Made by a program: the position numbers and the translations under genes | NCBI RefSeq assembly: GCF_021601625.1 | Contig: NZ_BQHR01000005.1 | Coordinates: 186,001 to 250,000, forward strand | Length of the DNA: 64,000 bases | Reading direction: 5' to 3' | Origin: Pseudomonas paraglycinae | GTDB taxonomy: Bacteria > Pseudomonadota > Gammaproteobacteria > Pseudomonadales > Pseudomonadaceae | Shown here: positions 46,943 to 55,767 of the stretch, piece after piece | How positions within the stretch are numbered: position 1 is the stretch's first letter | Layout: every line of letters begins with the position of its first letter | Notes under the pieces: generated by a model | Told to the model about the DNA's origin: nothing | What the model saw: the letters and a program-made list of their open reading frames with translations, nothing else | Databases searched by the model: none

Positions 46943-47683
46943 ATGAGAAAGAACACTAGCGGTCCAAGATTCAAGGCACTCCTGGAAGCTGCGAACATCA
47001 CCACCACGGGATTCGCAAAGTTCTGGGGCACGGAAGCCCAAAACGTTCATAACTGGTACACCCGGGGCGTACCCGCGTACCGCATGGAAGAAGTTGCGCG
47101 CCTGTTGTCCGTCAACAGCCAATGGCTGAAGACCGGCGAAGGCCCGAAAGACGCCCCGCACCTGCATACGGACTCGGGCGACATCCTCGATGCGCATGCC
47201 ATTCGCGGCGTCTACACGGTGCTCGAAACCAACGACATCGAATTGCCGCTCTACAAAGAAACCCCGGTCGCCCCCGGCTCCGACAAAACCCATGTCATCA
47301 AAGACCCGGAACAAACCATCCGCCTGCCCCGCAGCCACCTAGAAACACTGGAGATCCGCCACACCGACGCCATCTGCACCCACATGATCGGCAACAGCAT
47401 GGCCGAGAAAATCGAAGACGGCTCCACCCTCGCCATCGACCGCGGCCTCACCCAGGTGGTGGACGGCGAAATCTACGCCATCGAACACGACGGCATGCTG
47501 CGCATCAAATACCTGCACCGCATGCCCGGCAACGCATTGCGCCTGCGCAGCCACAACAGCGCCGAATACCCGGACGAGATCTTCCGCGCGGCGCAGATCG
47601 AGGAGCAGAGGATTCATGTATTGGGGTGGGTGTTCTGGTGGTCGACGCTGGGCAAGCGGCGGCCGGTGGTGCCGTTTCTCTGA
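46943..47683 (+). CDS. XRE-type repressor with LexA-like S24 peptidase domain
   Basis: The 246-residue regulator has an N-terminal helix-turn-helix (~1-65; TGFAKFWGTEAQNVHNWYTRG) and a C-terminal S24 domain (~110-246) with the nucleophile Ser in IGNSMAEKI and the catalytic Lys in GMLRIKYLHR. Such proteins (PrtR, CI type) self-cleave on RecA activation and control pyocins or prophages. No clear Ala-Gly cleavage pair is seen between the domains, so self-cleavage is uncertain, and no prophage or pyocin genes are nearby. The GTG at 46937 is an alternative start. Confidence 0.87.
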   Translation: MRKNTSGPRFKALLEAANITTTGFAKFWGTEAQNVHNWYTRGVPAYRMEEVARLLSVNSQWLKTGEGPKDAPHLHTDSGDILDAHAIRGVYTVLETNDIELPLYKETPVAPGSDKTHVIKDPEQTIRLPRSHLETLEIRHTDAICTHMIGNSMAEKIEDGSTLAIDRGLTQVVDGEIYAIEHDGMLRIKYLHRMPGNALRLRSHNSAEYPDEIFRAAQIEEQRIHVLGWVFWWSTLGKRRPVVPFL

Positions 47684-48136
47684 GCCAGCTTCTGTCGTGA
47701 GGGGCAACCGGCCCGGATAGTCGGTACAAATACGGGATTTTTCATGGATAGAACGCTCTATCCCGCACTTCGCACTGGGAATCCCCAACAAAACTCAGTA
47801 TCCTGCGCCCCACATTCGCGCATCGGCCCGCCAAGCGGCCCGGATGACGCCTGACGCGGCAGACCACTGTCTGACCAAGTCCCACAGCCGGACGCAAGAT
47901 CCGGATGTACGTTTTGAAGGCTGGCGCGGTTTACCAAAAATAAACCAAGCCAGTCCCCGAGAAGCCGGCCACAAGCCGGCTTTTTAATGCCTGCTGAAAA
48001 ACCGGCCGGGGGTCGGTTTACGGGCAGAGCGCTGTGTAATGGTGCTTGCACAACTCATCGCATAACAGAGCCCCGCCTGCTGGAAGCGACGGCAACTTAG
48101 ATTGCTCAAGTCACCCCACAAGGACGTTCAACATTG
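47684..48136. other. 453-base gene-poor region with orphan terminator
   Basis: No convincing protein-coding gene is seen here. A 97-codon minus-strand frame (47758-48051) has no ribosome site or recognisable character. The region contains a terminator at 47962-47985 that no known gene explains; see that entry. A short + strand frame starting at an ATG near 47903 could be a leader peptide but is unsupported. Confidence 0.4.
47962..47985 (+). terminator. Orphan intrinsic terminator (possible small RNA 3' end)
   Basis: AAGCCGGC / GCCGGCTT, 8-bp stem, 5-base loop and five T residues on the + strand. It lies about 280 bases after the repressor gene, with no gene between, so it could end that mRNA's long 3' region or an independent small RNA starting near 47800. 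Confidence 0.7.
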
Positions 48137-48568
48137 ATGCCCAAAACCATCACTTCAAACATGAAATCAGTTGGCCTGACAGCCGCCTCGTGCCTTTGTC
48201 TTTCAGGATGTGTTGGAGCAATCGTATCGCTCCCGGAAAAAACAACCGTCAAGACAGACGCTTACAAAGCGCAAAGCTATCGATCAATCACACCGCAAAT
48301 CAGCAGAACGGTCACGTCGACGCCTACACGGGAATGGTGCGGGATCACCGTTTGGGCACTGATCATTCCGGTGCCATTGAAACTACCGGTGTGCACATCG
48401 TATTTCGAGCAGTCCTTCGGCAACGACGAGTTCGGAAACGAAGCCGTTCTGCTCGACTCGCAGCAAAAAGTCCCATCCCCTTTCTACGCTTGCGGCCCAT
48501 TCATGATGTTGGGACCGATCGTTCATGGTTACCAAGGCAATGCGCTTTGCGGTGTTTTTGCGGATTGA
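48137..48568 (+). CDS. Unknown lipoprotein (143 aa)
   Basis: Exported lipoprotein of unrecognised family. The signal peptide reads MKSVGLTAASCLCLSGC with the lipobox LSGC. The mature part has several Cys residues (WCGITVW, PVCTSYF, YACGPFM, ALCGVF), suggesting disulfides in the periplasm. ATG 48137 is chosen, with AAGGA at some distance; an inner ATG at MKSVGL would give a more standard signal peptide. It is near the defence genes but has no evident link with them. Confidence 0.65.
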   Translation: MPKTITSNMKSVGLTAASCLCLSGCVGAIVSLPEKTTVKTDAYKAQSYRSITPQISRTVTSTPTREWCGITVWALIIPVPLKLPVCTSYFEQSFGNDEFGNEAVLLDSQQKVPSPFYACGPFMMLGPIVHGYQGNALCGVFAD

Positions 48569-48698
48569 TGGTGAAACTGACATAGCGACTTACGCTTTCA
48601 CCTGCAGACGCTTTAGTCGCGAAGCCCTCCATATCCACCGTTGATTTACAATCGCCATCCGATCGGCACGAAAACACTTTCAGCACAGGGATGCGCCC

Positions 48699-49619
48699 AT
48701 GTCCGTTCCAACCTACGATCAGTTCATTGAGCCGATCCTTCGCTTTCTCGCCACAAAACCCGAGGGTGCAATCGCTCGGGACGCTCATGAATCAGCAGCA
48801 AAAATGCTGCAACTGAGTGAAGCTCAGCGCGAAGAACTGATCGCCAGTGGTCAGGCTACCTACAAGAACCGATCAGGCTGGGCACACGATCGACTCAAGC
48901 GCGCAGGTCTTTCCAGCAGTACCAAACGCGGTTATTGGAAGTTGACCGACGCAGGCGTGCAGTACGCCAAGGAGCATGCATTTCCACTGTCGACCACGGA
49001 TGTGGAGCACTTAGCAATCGGCTACATGAATGTGAAGCTGAAAGTCGCGCCTGACGCCGAGCCACTGGATGACCAACCAAATGTGGAGCCCGATCTAGCC
49101 TCCGCCACCGAGAGCCCCGACGACCGACTGGAGCGAGCGCTTAAGGAATTACGCGATGCCACGGCGGCCGACCTTTTGGACAACTTGCTGCAAGTAAGCC
49201 CTAACCGTTTTGAAGTAATCGTGCTGGATGTTCTTCATCGCTTGGGTTACGGCGCCAGTCGCAACGACTTGCAACGTGTCGGAGGTTCCGGTGATGCCGG
49301 CATCGACGGCATTATCTCGCTCGATAAATTGGGGTTGGAGAAGGTTTACGTACAGGCCAAGCGTTGGCAGAACACGGTTGGCCGACCTGAGTTACAGGCG
49401 TTCTATGGCGCGCTCGCAGGACAAAAGGCCAAGCGCGGTGTGTTCATTACCACCTCTGGTTTTACGGCGCACGCCGTCGACTTCGCCAAATCGGTGGACG
49501 GTATTGTGCTGGTAGACGGGACGCGACTGGTGCATCTGATGATGGATCATGAGGTGGGCGCGACATCGCGTTTGTTGCGGTTGCCGACGCTGGATCGCGA
49601 TTATTTTGATGAAGAGTGA
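48699..49619 (+). CDS. Mrr-type restriction endonuclease
   Basis: The 306-residue protein has an N-terminal winged-helix Mrr_N region (~1-100; FLATKPEGAIARDAH, WAHDRLKRAGLSSSTKRGYW) and a C-terminal PD-(D/E)xK domain (~160-290) with GGSGDAGIDGII...VYVQAKRW giving the D and QAK catalytic residues. Mrr family enzymes are type IV systems that cut methylated foreign DNA. It directly precedes the DarT/DarG genes, so the stretch 48.7-52.1 kb looks like a small defence island. The base composition appears lower in GC than the core genes. Confidence 0.9.
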   Translation: MSVPTYDQFIEPILRFLATKPEGAIARDAHESAAKMLQLSEAQREELIASGQATYKNRSGWAHDRLKRAGLSSSTKRGYWKLTDAGVQYAKEHAFPLSTTDVEHLAIGYMNVKLKVAPDAEPLDDQPNVEPDLASATESPDDRLERALKELRDATAADLLDNLLQVSPNRFEVIVLDVLHRLGYGASRNDLQRVGGSGDAGIDGIISLDKLGLEKVYVQAKRWQNTVGRPELQAFYGALAGQKAKRGVFITTSGFTAHAVDFAKSVDGIVLVDGTRLVHLMMDHEVGATSRLLRLPTLDRDYFDEE

Positions 49620-49804
49620 GTTCGGGCGTGTTGCTGCTTGACCCTGCTAACCAATTTCCTTAGTGGGCTTGTGGCCAAAAGTGATGGCACACTAGAATCG
49701 CAGCGATTGTTCTACCAACCCCTACGGATCGAGGGTTACATCAGCACGGGGCGAGGCCGGAACTGAATCCAGTTTAGGTTGATGTGCAGGTCAAGGAGAC
49801 CACT

Positions 49805-50386
49805 ATGTCGGACGTTAAAAGCATCAAGGATCAGAAGCTTCTCTACCATCTCACTTCAGTTGAAAACCTGGATGGAATTTTCAAGGATGGTTTGAAACCT
49901 CGCGCTGGCCTCTCGGGTTTCAAAGACGTCGCAGATGCTGAAATCCTGAAAAAGCGGCAGGCTCTGCAGCTCGACAATTACGTGCCCTTCCACTGGTTTG
50001 CGAAGAATCCATTTGACGGAAGCGTCCAGCGCAACAGGCCAGAGGCCCAATTTGTACTGATCTCGGTCTACAGATCAACGGCCAGGCAATACGGCTGGAA
50101 AATCATTCCACGCCACCCGTTAGCAGGCGACTCAATACAGCTACTTGATTACGAACAGGGTTTCGAAGCCATCGAGTGGGATGTCATGAGCAGTCGCGAT
50201 TACCTGGACCCTCATTGCAAAAGCATCTGCATGGCCGAGTGTCTCGCACCGGGGGTTGTTAAACCTGAGGCCTTCTTCAAAATCTTTACCCCCAGCGAAG
50301 AAGTCGATGCACTTTGCGTAGCTAAATTGCAGGCAGCGGATGTTAATGTGCAGACCAGCGTGAATCAGAGAATGTTTTATCAATGA
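49805..50386 (+). CDS. DarT-like ADP-ribosyltransferase (first of tandem pair)
   Basis: This 193-residue protein resembles DarT (DUF4433): LYHLTSVENLDGIFKDGL at the NAD site, KKRQALQLDNYVPFHWF, and a C-terminal MAECLAPG holding the presumed catalytic Glu. DarT enzymes attach ADP-ribose to DNA bases and are phage-defence toxins. ATG 49805 has AAGGAG six bases upstream; the Met at 49784 is rejected. Its stop overlaps the next darT start (ATGA). Having a second DarT-like gene in front of darTG is unusual. Whether this one is active, or targets DNA, is unknown. Confidence 0.75.
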   Translation: MSDVKSIKDQKLLYHLTSVENLDGIFKDGLKPRAGLSGFKDVADAEILKKRQALQLDNYVPFHWFAKNPFDGSVQRNRPEAQFVLISVYRSTARQYGWKIIPRHPLAGDSIQLLDYEQGFEAIEWDVMSSRDYLDPHCKSICMAECLAPGVVKPEAFFKIFTPSEEVDALCVAKLQAADVNVQTSVNQRMFYQ

Positions 50387-51027
50387 ACTACACCAGCCTG
50401 AATCCAGAGAAAGCTCTGATTTGGCGTATCGTCCATCGCGATAACCTGCCCTGGATTCTGGACAACGGCCTGCATTGCGCAAACTCGGAAGTACAGGCAC
50501 CTCATTACGTGAACATCGGCAACGTCGACTTGATCGACAAGCGCCGTTCCCGTCAGGTGCCTATCGCACCCGAAGGCGTCCTGGCCGACTACGTGCCCTT
50601 CTATTTCACGCCCTTCTCGGTGATGATGCAGAACATCCACTCCGGGTGGAGCGTGCAGCAACGCAGCAATGACGAGATCGTCATTCTGGTCTCAAGCCTC
50701 CATCGCGTTGAAGAGCTCGGCCTACCGTTTGTCTTTACAAACGCACATGCCTATCCGAGTTGGACAGACTATTACAGCGATCTGGCGAATCTCGACCAGA
50801 TCGATTGGACTATCCTTCAACGGCGCGACTTCAAGCGCGATCCTGATGACCCTCGTAAAATTGAGCGTTATCAAGCGGAAGCGCTGATCCACCATCACTT
50901 ACCGATTACGGGACTACTGGGCATCATGTGCCACACCGATGCAATGAAAGAACGCATAGAACAAGACGTCGCCGCTCGAGGCCTGACGTTGTCTGTCCAT
51001 GCGCGTCCCAAATGGTATTTCCAATGA
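50383..51027 (+). CDS. darT: DarT DNA ADP-ribosyltransferase toxin
   Basis: The 214-residue toxin has the full DarT pattern: [18 protein letters not shown] (NAD-binding His), [10 protein letters not shown] (arginine of the active site), [16 protein letters not shown], and [12 protein letters not shown] with the catalytic Glu. Known DarT enzymes modify thymidine in single-stranded DNA and block replication; the base specificity cannot be read here. The start and stop both overlap neighbours by four bases (ATGA), so toxin and antitoxin are translated together. Confidence 0.9.
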   Translation: MNYTSLNPEKALIWRIVHRDNLPWILDNGLHCANSEVQAPHYVNIGNVDLIDKRRSRQVPIAPEGVLADYVPFYFTPFSVMMQNIHSGWSVQQRSNDEIVILVSSLHRVEELGLPFVFTNAHAYPSWTDYYSDLANLDQIDWTILQRRDFKRDPDDPRKIERYQAEALIHHHLPITGLLGIMCHTDAMKERIEQDVAARGLTLSVHARPKWYFQ

Positions 51028-52109
51028 TCAGATTTACCCAAGGCAACCTGCTGGAAGCCAAGACCGAAGCCCTCGTCAACACGGTGAACACCGTGGGCGT
51101 GATGGGAAAAGGCATCGCGCTGATGTTCAAAGAACGCTTTGCGCAGAACTATCGTCTGTACGCAGCGGCGTGCAAGGCCAAGGAAGTTGAAACCGGCAAG
51201 ATGCACGTGACCGCCACCAACGAACTTGAAGGACCTCGCTGGATCGTCAATTTCCCGACCAAACGTCACTGGCGTTCACCTTCGCAAATGGCCTGGATAA
51301 CAGAAGGTCTGCACGACCTGCGTCGGTTTCTAATTGAGAATGACGTGAAATCAGTCGCTATCCCGCCACTGGGTGCTGGTAACGGTGGATTGAAGTGGCC
51401 TGAAGTCCGCGAACAGATCGTTGAGGTTTTGGGGGATCTGGATGTCGACGTGCTGGTGTTCGAGCCGACCAATCAATATCTGAATGTCGCCAAGCGCAAC
51501 GGTGTAGAGACGCTCACGCCGGCCCGTGCCCTTATCGCTGAACTGGTTCGACGCTATTGGGTGTTGGGCATGGAATGCAGTCTGCTCGAGATTCAAAAAC
51601 TGGCTTGGTTTCTTGAGCGGGCAATTGAAAAACTTCCAAGTACAGAGAACCCGCTAAACCTGAAATTTATCGCTCATAAATTCGGGCCATACGCCAATCG
51701 ACTGGAGCATCTGCTCAACAATCTGGATGGTAGCTATCTACATTGCGACAAGCGTATCAGTGATGCGGAAATCACCGATGTGATTTGGTTTGATCAAGAT
51801 CGCAAGGCTTTTTTGCAGACCTACCTAAAGACTGAAGCCAGGGAATATTCCCAAGCTTTAGAGCGCACAGCTGAATTAATCGATGGCTTTGAATCCCCCT
51901 TCGGAATGGAATTACTCGCGACCGTCGATTGGTTGCTGATTAAGGAAGGGGTTGTTCCGACCGTTTCTGCGGTACGTGAAGCACTGAGAAACTGGGACGG
52001 CGGGGGTGGAGCTGCGGTGCGCAAAAATAAACTATTCGATGATCAAGCTCTTGAAATCGCGATTAATCGCCTGATCTCCAGCAGTTTCAGCCCGAAAATA
52101 GCGGCCTGA
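51024..52109 (+). CDS. darG: DarG macrodomain antitoxin
   Basis: The 361-residue antitoxin has an N-terminal macrodomain (~1-155; [50 protein letters not shown]) that removes ADP-ribose from DNA, and a C-terminal domain (~160-361) which in known DarG binds and blocks DarT. ATG 51024 overlaps the darT stop. It is the only antitoxin visible for two DarT-like toxins in the operon. Confidence 0.92.
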   Translation: MIRFTQGNLLEAKTEALVNTVNTVGVMGKGIALMFKERFAQNYRLYAAACKAKEVETGKMHVTATNELEGPRWIVNFPTKRHWRSPSQMAWITEGLHDLRRFLIENDVKSVAIPPLGAGNGGLKWPEVREQIVEVLGDLDVDVLVFEPTNQYLNVAKRNGVETLTPARALIAELVRRYWVLGMECSLLEIQKLAWFLERAIEKLPSTENPLNLKFIAHKFGPYANRLEHLLNNLDGSYLHCDKRISDAEITDVIWFDQDRKAFLQTYLKTEAREYSQALERTAELIDGFESPFGMELLATVDWLLIKEGVVPTVSAVREALRNWDGGGGAAVRKNKLFDDQALEIAINRLISSSFSPKIAA

Positions 52110-52296
52110 CGCAGACAATAAATGCGAGTTTGCCTGTCCGCTTGGCACGTGCAATGAGTAGACGGCTCAGGCGATTATTGAACCATCGCAATAAGCCATT
52201 AGCACATCTGCCCTAATTGCCCCTCACCCAACCTCGCCACTAAATTTCCATTCTGTTTTTGTGCATTGCAAAAGCACCAAGGAATGGAGCAACACC

Positions 52297-52857
52297 ATGT
52301 CGTCGTTTTTCAAACTCAATCAATCCCTTGTTCTAGCAACCGCACTTCTGACCGCCACTATTTGCGCGCAGGCAGAAGAACCGAACCCCGTCGGTGACTG
52401 GTGGATCATTTACGGCAACGGCATTCCCAACAAGAACATCATGTATGTAGCCGACAGCACTTCAGTGGTGCCGTCGAACCATACCAAGGGTGCGAAGTTG
52501 GTGGCCGTGACGCTGGTGTATGAAGAACCCGGCAAACCGATGATCGATGCCTACAACCTCGAAGTGCAGTGCTCGACGAACAAGGTCCGCTTTCTTAATG
52601 GGCAATCCATAGATCGCGTTGCCTACATGATGCGGCACCTGAAAGTTAACGACCAATGGCAGCAGCCGAAGGAGTTCTGGGTACAGCGCGCCGCCGAGTT
52701 TGTTTGCTCCCCCGCTAAAAAGGACATGATCGCGCTGGGCAAGATGGAGCCCTTGCAGATGATTCAGGGCATGCAACAGATGTTCTTCAAGCTGGCACCG
52801 ATTCAGGAGAAGGGGCAGATGATGGACAACCTGGATTCGATCCTCGGTAACAAGTAA
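52297..52857 (+). CDS. Unknown secreted protein (186 aa)
   Basis: The signal peptide MSSFFKLNQSLVLATALLTA...ICAQAEE predicts periplasmic export. The mature part (GDWWIIYGNG, VADSTSV, YNLEVQCSTNKVRFL) is reminiscent of small surface-adhesin-E-like domains, but this is weak. GGAG lies eight bases before ATG 52297. It is followed within 15 bases by a lipoprotein gene, so the two probably share a transcript. Confidence 0.75.
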   Translation: MSSFFKLNQSLVLATALLTATICAQAEEPNPVGDWWIIYGNGIPNKNIMYVADSTSVVPSNHTKGAKLVAVTLVYEEPGKPMIDAYNLEVQCSTNKVRFLNGQSIDRVAYMMRHLKVNDQWQQPKEFWVQRAAEFVCSPAKKDMIALGKMEPLQMIQGMQQMFFKLAPIQEKGQMMDNLDSILGNK

Positions 52858-52872
52858 GCGGCGGAACGCATA

Positions 52873-53307
52873 ATGAATCAATGGACTAAAACGTTACTGG
52901 CGGTGCTGCTGACACCCACACTATTGCTGCTGCATGGCTGCCACCTGATTGCTCAGTCTCGATGGGAAGGACGCGATGTCCAGGAAGCACTCGACCTGTT
53001 CGGCAAACCCGACTCGATGAAAAAACAGACCGGTGCCAACGGTGAGAATCTGGCGGTTCTCACCTGGTTCAAATCCTCCAGCTGGACCACTACAGAAGCG
53101 GCCGGGACTTCAATGAACCATACCGGCAACGGCATGGTTTACACCGAGTACTACGAGACAGTCGGTCACAGTTCGGATTGCAAACTGGAGGCCACCGTCA
53201 ATAAGGCCAAGAAGATCGTGCTGTTCAGGATTGAAGACGGGAAGATCATTCACGGGAAGTGCATCAACGTTCCGTTCGTGCCCGGCTACATTCCACCCGG
53301 CTTCTAA
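52873..53307 (+). CDS. Unknown lipoprotein (144 aa)
   Basis: Signal peptide with a Leu-rich core and the lipobox-like LLHGC (MNQWTKTLLAVLLTPTLLLL then HGC). The mature part begins with a region (GRDVQEALDLFGKPDSM) similar to the start of small outer-membrane assembly or SmpA/BamE-like domains, which is only a resemblance. The gene is second in a pair with the secreted protein upstream, and a long hairpin follows its stop. Confidence 0.72.
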   Translation: MNQWTKTLLAVLLTPTLLLLHGCHLIAQSRWEGRDVQEALDLFGKPDSMKKQTGANGENLAVLTWFKSSSWTTTEAAGTSMNHTGNGMVYTEYYETVGHSSDCKLEATVNKAKKIVLFRIEDGKIIHGKCINVPFVPGYIPPGF

Positions 53308-53312
53308 TGCAA

Positions 53313-53336
53313 CCCTGAGCAGGCTCCTGCTCAGGG
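53313..53336. terminator. 11-bp hairpin between convergent genes
   Basis: CCCTGAGCAGG-CT-CCTGCTCAGGG is a perfect 11-bp inverted repeat; it includes the stop codon of magF. There is no T-run, so it may be Rho-assisted or protect both 3' ends. Confidence 0.55.
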
Positions 53337-54143
53337 ATAACTAAACGACTTCACCAACGTCAACTCCCCCACCGCCCGCATCGGCACGATGAAAGTCTCC
53401 ATCTTCTCGCTAGGCGTCCCCTCCTCCGTAATCACCGTCACCTGCGCGGTAGTCAACGGCTGCACCGCCTCTTCCCCACCCTCATCATCCCCGCGATACC
53501 CACCGCCGAAGTAGTTCACATACACCAGATACTGCCCCTTGATCGGTGCCGGCATGGCGAAGATTTCCGGGCCATAGCCGGTGGTTACGTCGACATCCAG
53601 AGCAGCGCCATTGGGCGCGACGCGATCGCCGTACCAGATGTGCGCGCCGTCGGGTGTGATCAGGTGCAGGTCGAGGTCGGTGCCGTCACTGTCCCACGCC
53701 AGCAACACCCGCAGTTTCGCCGGAGTAGCGCCGCCGCTGGTGTTGAGAAATTGCGTGCGGTGCCGTTGCTGGCCGTCGGGGCTACGGACTTCGACGCTGT
53801 TGCTGCCGTTGGGGAAGGAGAACGGGCGGTCGAAGCGGCCGCTGTCGTCGATTTTCAGCGGCATGCTGACGCCGTTGACGATCAGGCGGCCGGGCTCTTT
53901 GTTTTTCGGGGTGGCTTTGATTTCGCCACTGATGCGCGCGGTGTTGGCCTGGCCGAGCGGAGTATTCACCGAGGAGGCCGGATAGTTGACGGTCTGGCGG
54001 AAGTTTTCGCCTTCGCCCTCGGGTGCGCCGCTGCGCCAGCCGCCGACCGGGGTGTCGAGTTTGACGCTGTCGGCGGCCATCGCCATTGGCAATGCATTAA
54101 GCGCGCAGAGGAACAGCAAGACCTGTGGATAACGGAGTGTCAT
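53331..54143 (-). CDS. magF: MagF: DUF2135 (YfaP-like) periplasmic protein
   Basis: Last gene of the alpha-2-macroglobulin operon. The 270-residue product has a signal peptide (ALPMAMAADS) and a C-terminal DUF2135 beta domain (LLAWDSDGTDLDLHLITPDG, GQYLVYVNYFG, MRAVGELTLVKSFSYP). In P. aeruginosa MagF is part of the inner-membrane complex with MagD, MagA and MagB. It is a distant copy of magA at the other end of the operon. It lies three bases after magE. Confidence 0.88.
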   Translation of the reverse strand: MTLRYPQVLLFLCALNALPMAMAADSVKLDTPVGGWRSGAPEGEGENFRQTVNYPASSVNTPLGQANTARISGEIKATPKNKEPGRLIVNGVSMPLKIDDSGRFDRPFSFPNGSNSVEVRSPDGQQRHRTQFLNTSGGATPAKLRVLLAWDSDGTDLDLHLITPDGAHIWYGDRVAPNGAALDVDVTTGYGPEIFAMPAPIKGQYLVYVNYFGGGYRGDDEGGEEAVQPLTTAQVTVITEEGTPSEKMETFIVPMRAVGELTLVKSFSYP

Positions 54144-54146
54144 GGT

Positions 54147-55766
54147 CTATTCCAGCAAAAGGTGACGGGCGAGCCCTTCGATATAGGTTTCATCCTGGCC
54201 GTTGGGATGTGCTTCAAAGGCCAGGTGCAGGTATTCGTGAGTCAGGTCGAGGCGGTCCTGCAAGGACAGCACGCCGCGCACATAGATGCGCTGGCGTTCG
54301 CGGTCGACGAAGGGGCGGCCGAAGGCGAGTTTGCAGACGGCGAACGTGCTGACTTCGTTGTAGCCGGTTTCGCTTTCCAGCCTGGGACGCCAGCCGCGCC
54401 GCTGTTTTTGCAGCCAGTCCTGCGCGGCGGGCAGTGCTTCGCAGGACGCCACCGGGTTGTCCCAGCGGCTAAGGCTCGCTCGTGGATAGGCGTGCAGCAG
54501 GATCGCGTCGTAACGCTGCCCGGCATTGGCTTGCTCGACGGCTTGTTGCCAGGCCAGTTTGTCGGGGCCAGGTTGATCGGAGTGATAGGTGACGGTGCTG
54601 CCGGCCAATACCAGATCCGACGTCCATGCGGCGATGTTGCGGGATTCGGCGGAAGCCGGGCGCGGGGCGACGCGTTGGCGGGTGCTGCTGTCGTCGATGC
54701 TCAGGCATTCGCCGTTGCGCGTGGCGTTTTGCAGCAGATACGTGCGGATCGCCACGGCCAACGCTTTGGCGGCTTCGGCCGGCTCGGGTTTGGCTTCACG
54801 CTCCAGCACACGGGCGACGTACTCTTCGCGATCCAGCCGAGCCACAAGCTTGTCGTTGAGCAGAAACAGCTCGCCATCGCTGTGGATATCCAGCGTATTG
54901 CCATTAACGAATTCGACGCGGTAATCGCCCTGCAACGGGCCGGAGCTCACCACTCGATCACCGACCAGAACCCGCGAAACCGGATAACGCGAGAACAGTC
55001 CGACCTCAACGCATCGCCCCGCTTCCGCTGGCCATGATGCGGGCAACACCGTCGCCAACGCCGAACCGTAATGCCGCAGAACCATCTGACTGGTGCCCCG
55101 GCCACCGGCCCAGATCGGCGAGCCATCCGCCGTCCAGCCAGCGAATCCGCCCTGACGTGATTGCGGATCCTGATCGCCGAGCCAGCTCCAGGTTTTCACC
55201 CGCAAGCGCCCGCCGAGTTCACCGACGACATTACCGTCCGCCGCGTTCAGCACCACGTCGAGCAGCACACGGCGCATTTGATCCTGAGCCGGCAGCCAAG
55301 ATAAAACCTTCAACAAGTCAGCCACGGACACCCGAGTAGCCGGTTGCACCGATGGCAAATCCAGCAACCACGACGGCGCCTGTCGCGCCTGCCAATAGGT
55401 TCTCCAATCGCCAGCGGTTATGCCCAACCGCGCCGGCTCGAAATACAGCCCGCAGGATTTTACCAGCGCCTGATCACGCTCGATCTTCCCGCCCGCCGTG
55501 CAGCAATAGACTTCTTCCTTCGACTGCCCGAGACATTCATAAGCCGGTTCCTGCGCGCCGGTATCCACCAGCCACGCGTAGACGAACACCTTCCACAAAC
55601 TGCCCAGCGGCGTATCAAGCGACGAAGGCAATGGCTCGCGGGCGGTCAGTTGCGTGGGGTTCAGCGACAGCAATTCGCCCTTGTAGGCCACGCGCAACGG
55701 TTCATCCTGCGCCGTCGCCAGCGCAGGAATCACACACATCAGCAGCCAGACCAGCGGCCGGGTCAT
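54147..55766 (-). CDS. magE: MagE: DUF2300 (YfaQ-like) protein
   Basis: The 539-residue product starts at ATG 55766 with a signal peptide (MTRPLVWLLMCVIPALATAQD); the frame upstream to 55910 lies in magD and is rejected. DUF2300 has a SpoIID-like element (VARLDREEYVARVLEREAKPEPAEAAKA, then ECLSIDDSSTRQRVAPRP). A metallopeptidase-like HEYLHLAFEAHPNG near the C-terminus looks like an HExxH zinc motif, so MagE may be a peptidase. The start follows the magD stop by one base. Confidence 0.88.
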   Translation of the reverse strand: MTRPLVWLLMCVIPALATAQDEPLRVAYKGELLSLNPTQLTAREPLPSSLDTPLGSLWKVFVYAWLVDTGAQEPAYECLGQSKEEVYCCTAGGKIERDQALVKSCGLYFEPARLGITAGDWRTYWQARQAPSWLLDLPSVQPATRVSVADLLKVLSWLPAQDQMRRVLLDVVLNAADGNVVGELGGRLRVKTWSWLGDQDPQSRQGGFAGWTADGSPIWAGGRGTSQMVLRHYGSALATVLPASWPAEAGRCVEVGLFSRYPVSRVLVGDRVVSSGPLQGDYRVEFVNGNTLDIHSDGELFLLNDKLVARLDREEYVARVLEREAKPEPAEAAKALAVAIRTYLLQNATRNGECLSIDDSSTRQRVAPRPASAESRNIAAWTSDLVLAGSTVTYHSDQPGPDKLAWQQAVEQANAGQRYDAILLHAYPRASLSRWDNPVASCEALPAAQDWLQKQRRGWRPRLESETGYNEVSTFAVCKLAFGRPFVDRERQRIYVRGVLSLQDRLDLTHEYLHLAFEAHPNGQDETYIEGLARHLLLE

Positions 55767-55767
55767 G

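Noticed and set aside
46943-47683. Prophage or pyocin cluster suggested by the S24 repressor
   Set aside because: No phage structural, lysis or integrase genes are found on either side; the neighbours are ppa and a lipoprotein.
47758-48051. 97-codon minus-strand ORF
   Set aside because: No ribosome site, no recognisable features, and it crosses the orphan terminator.
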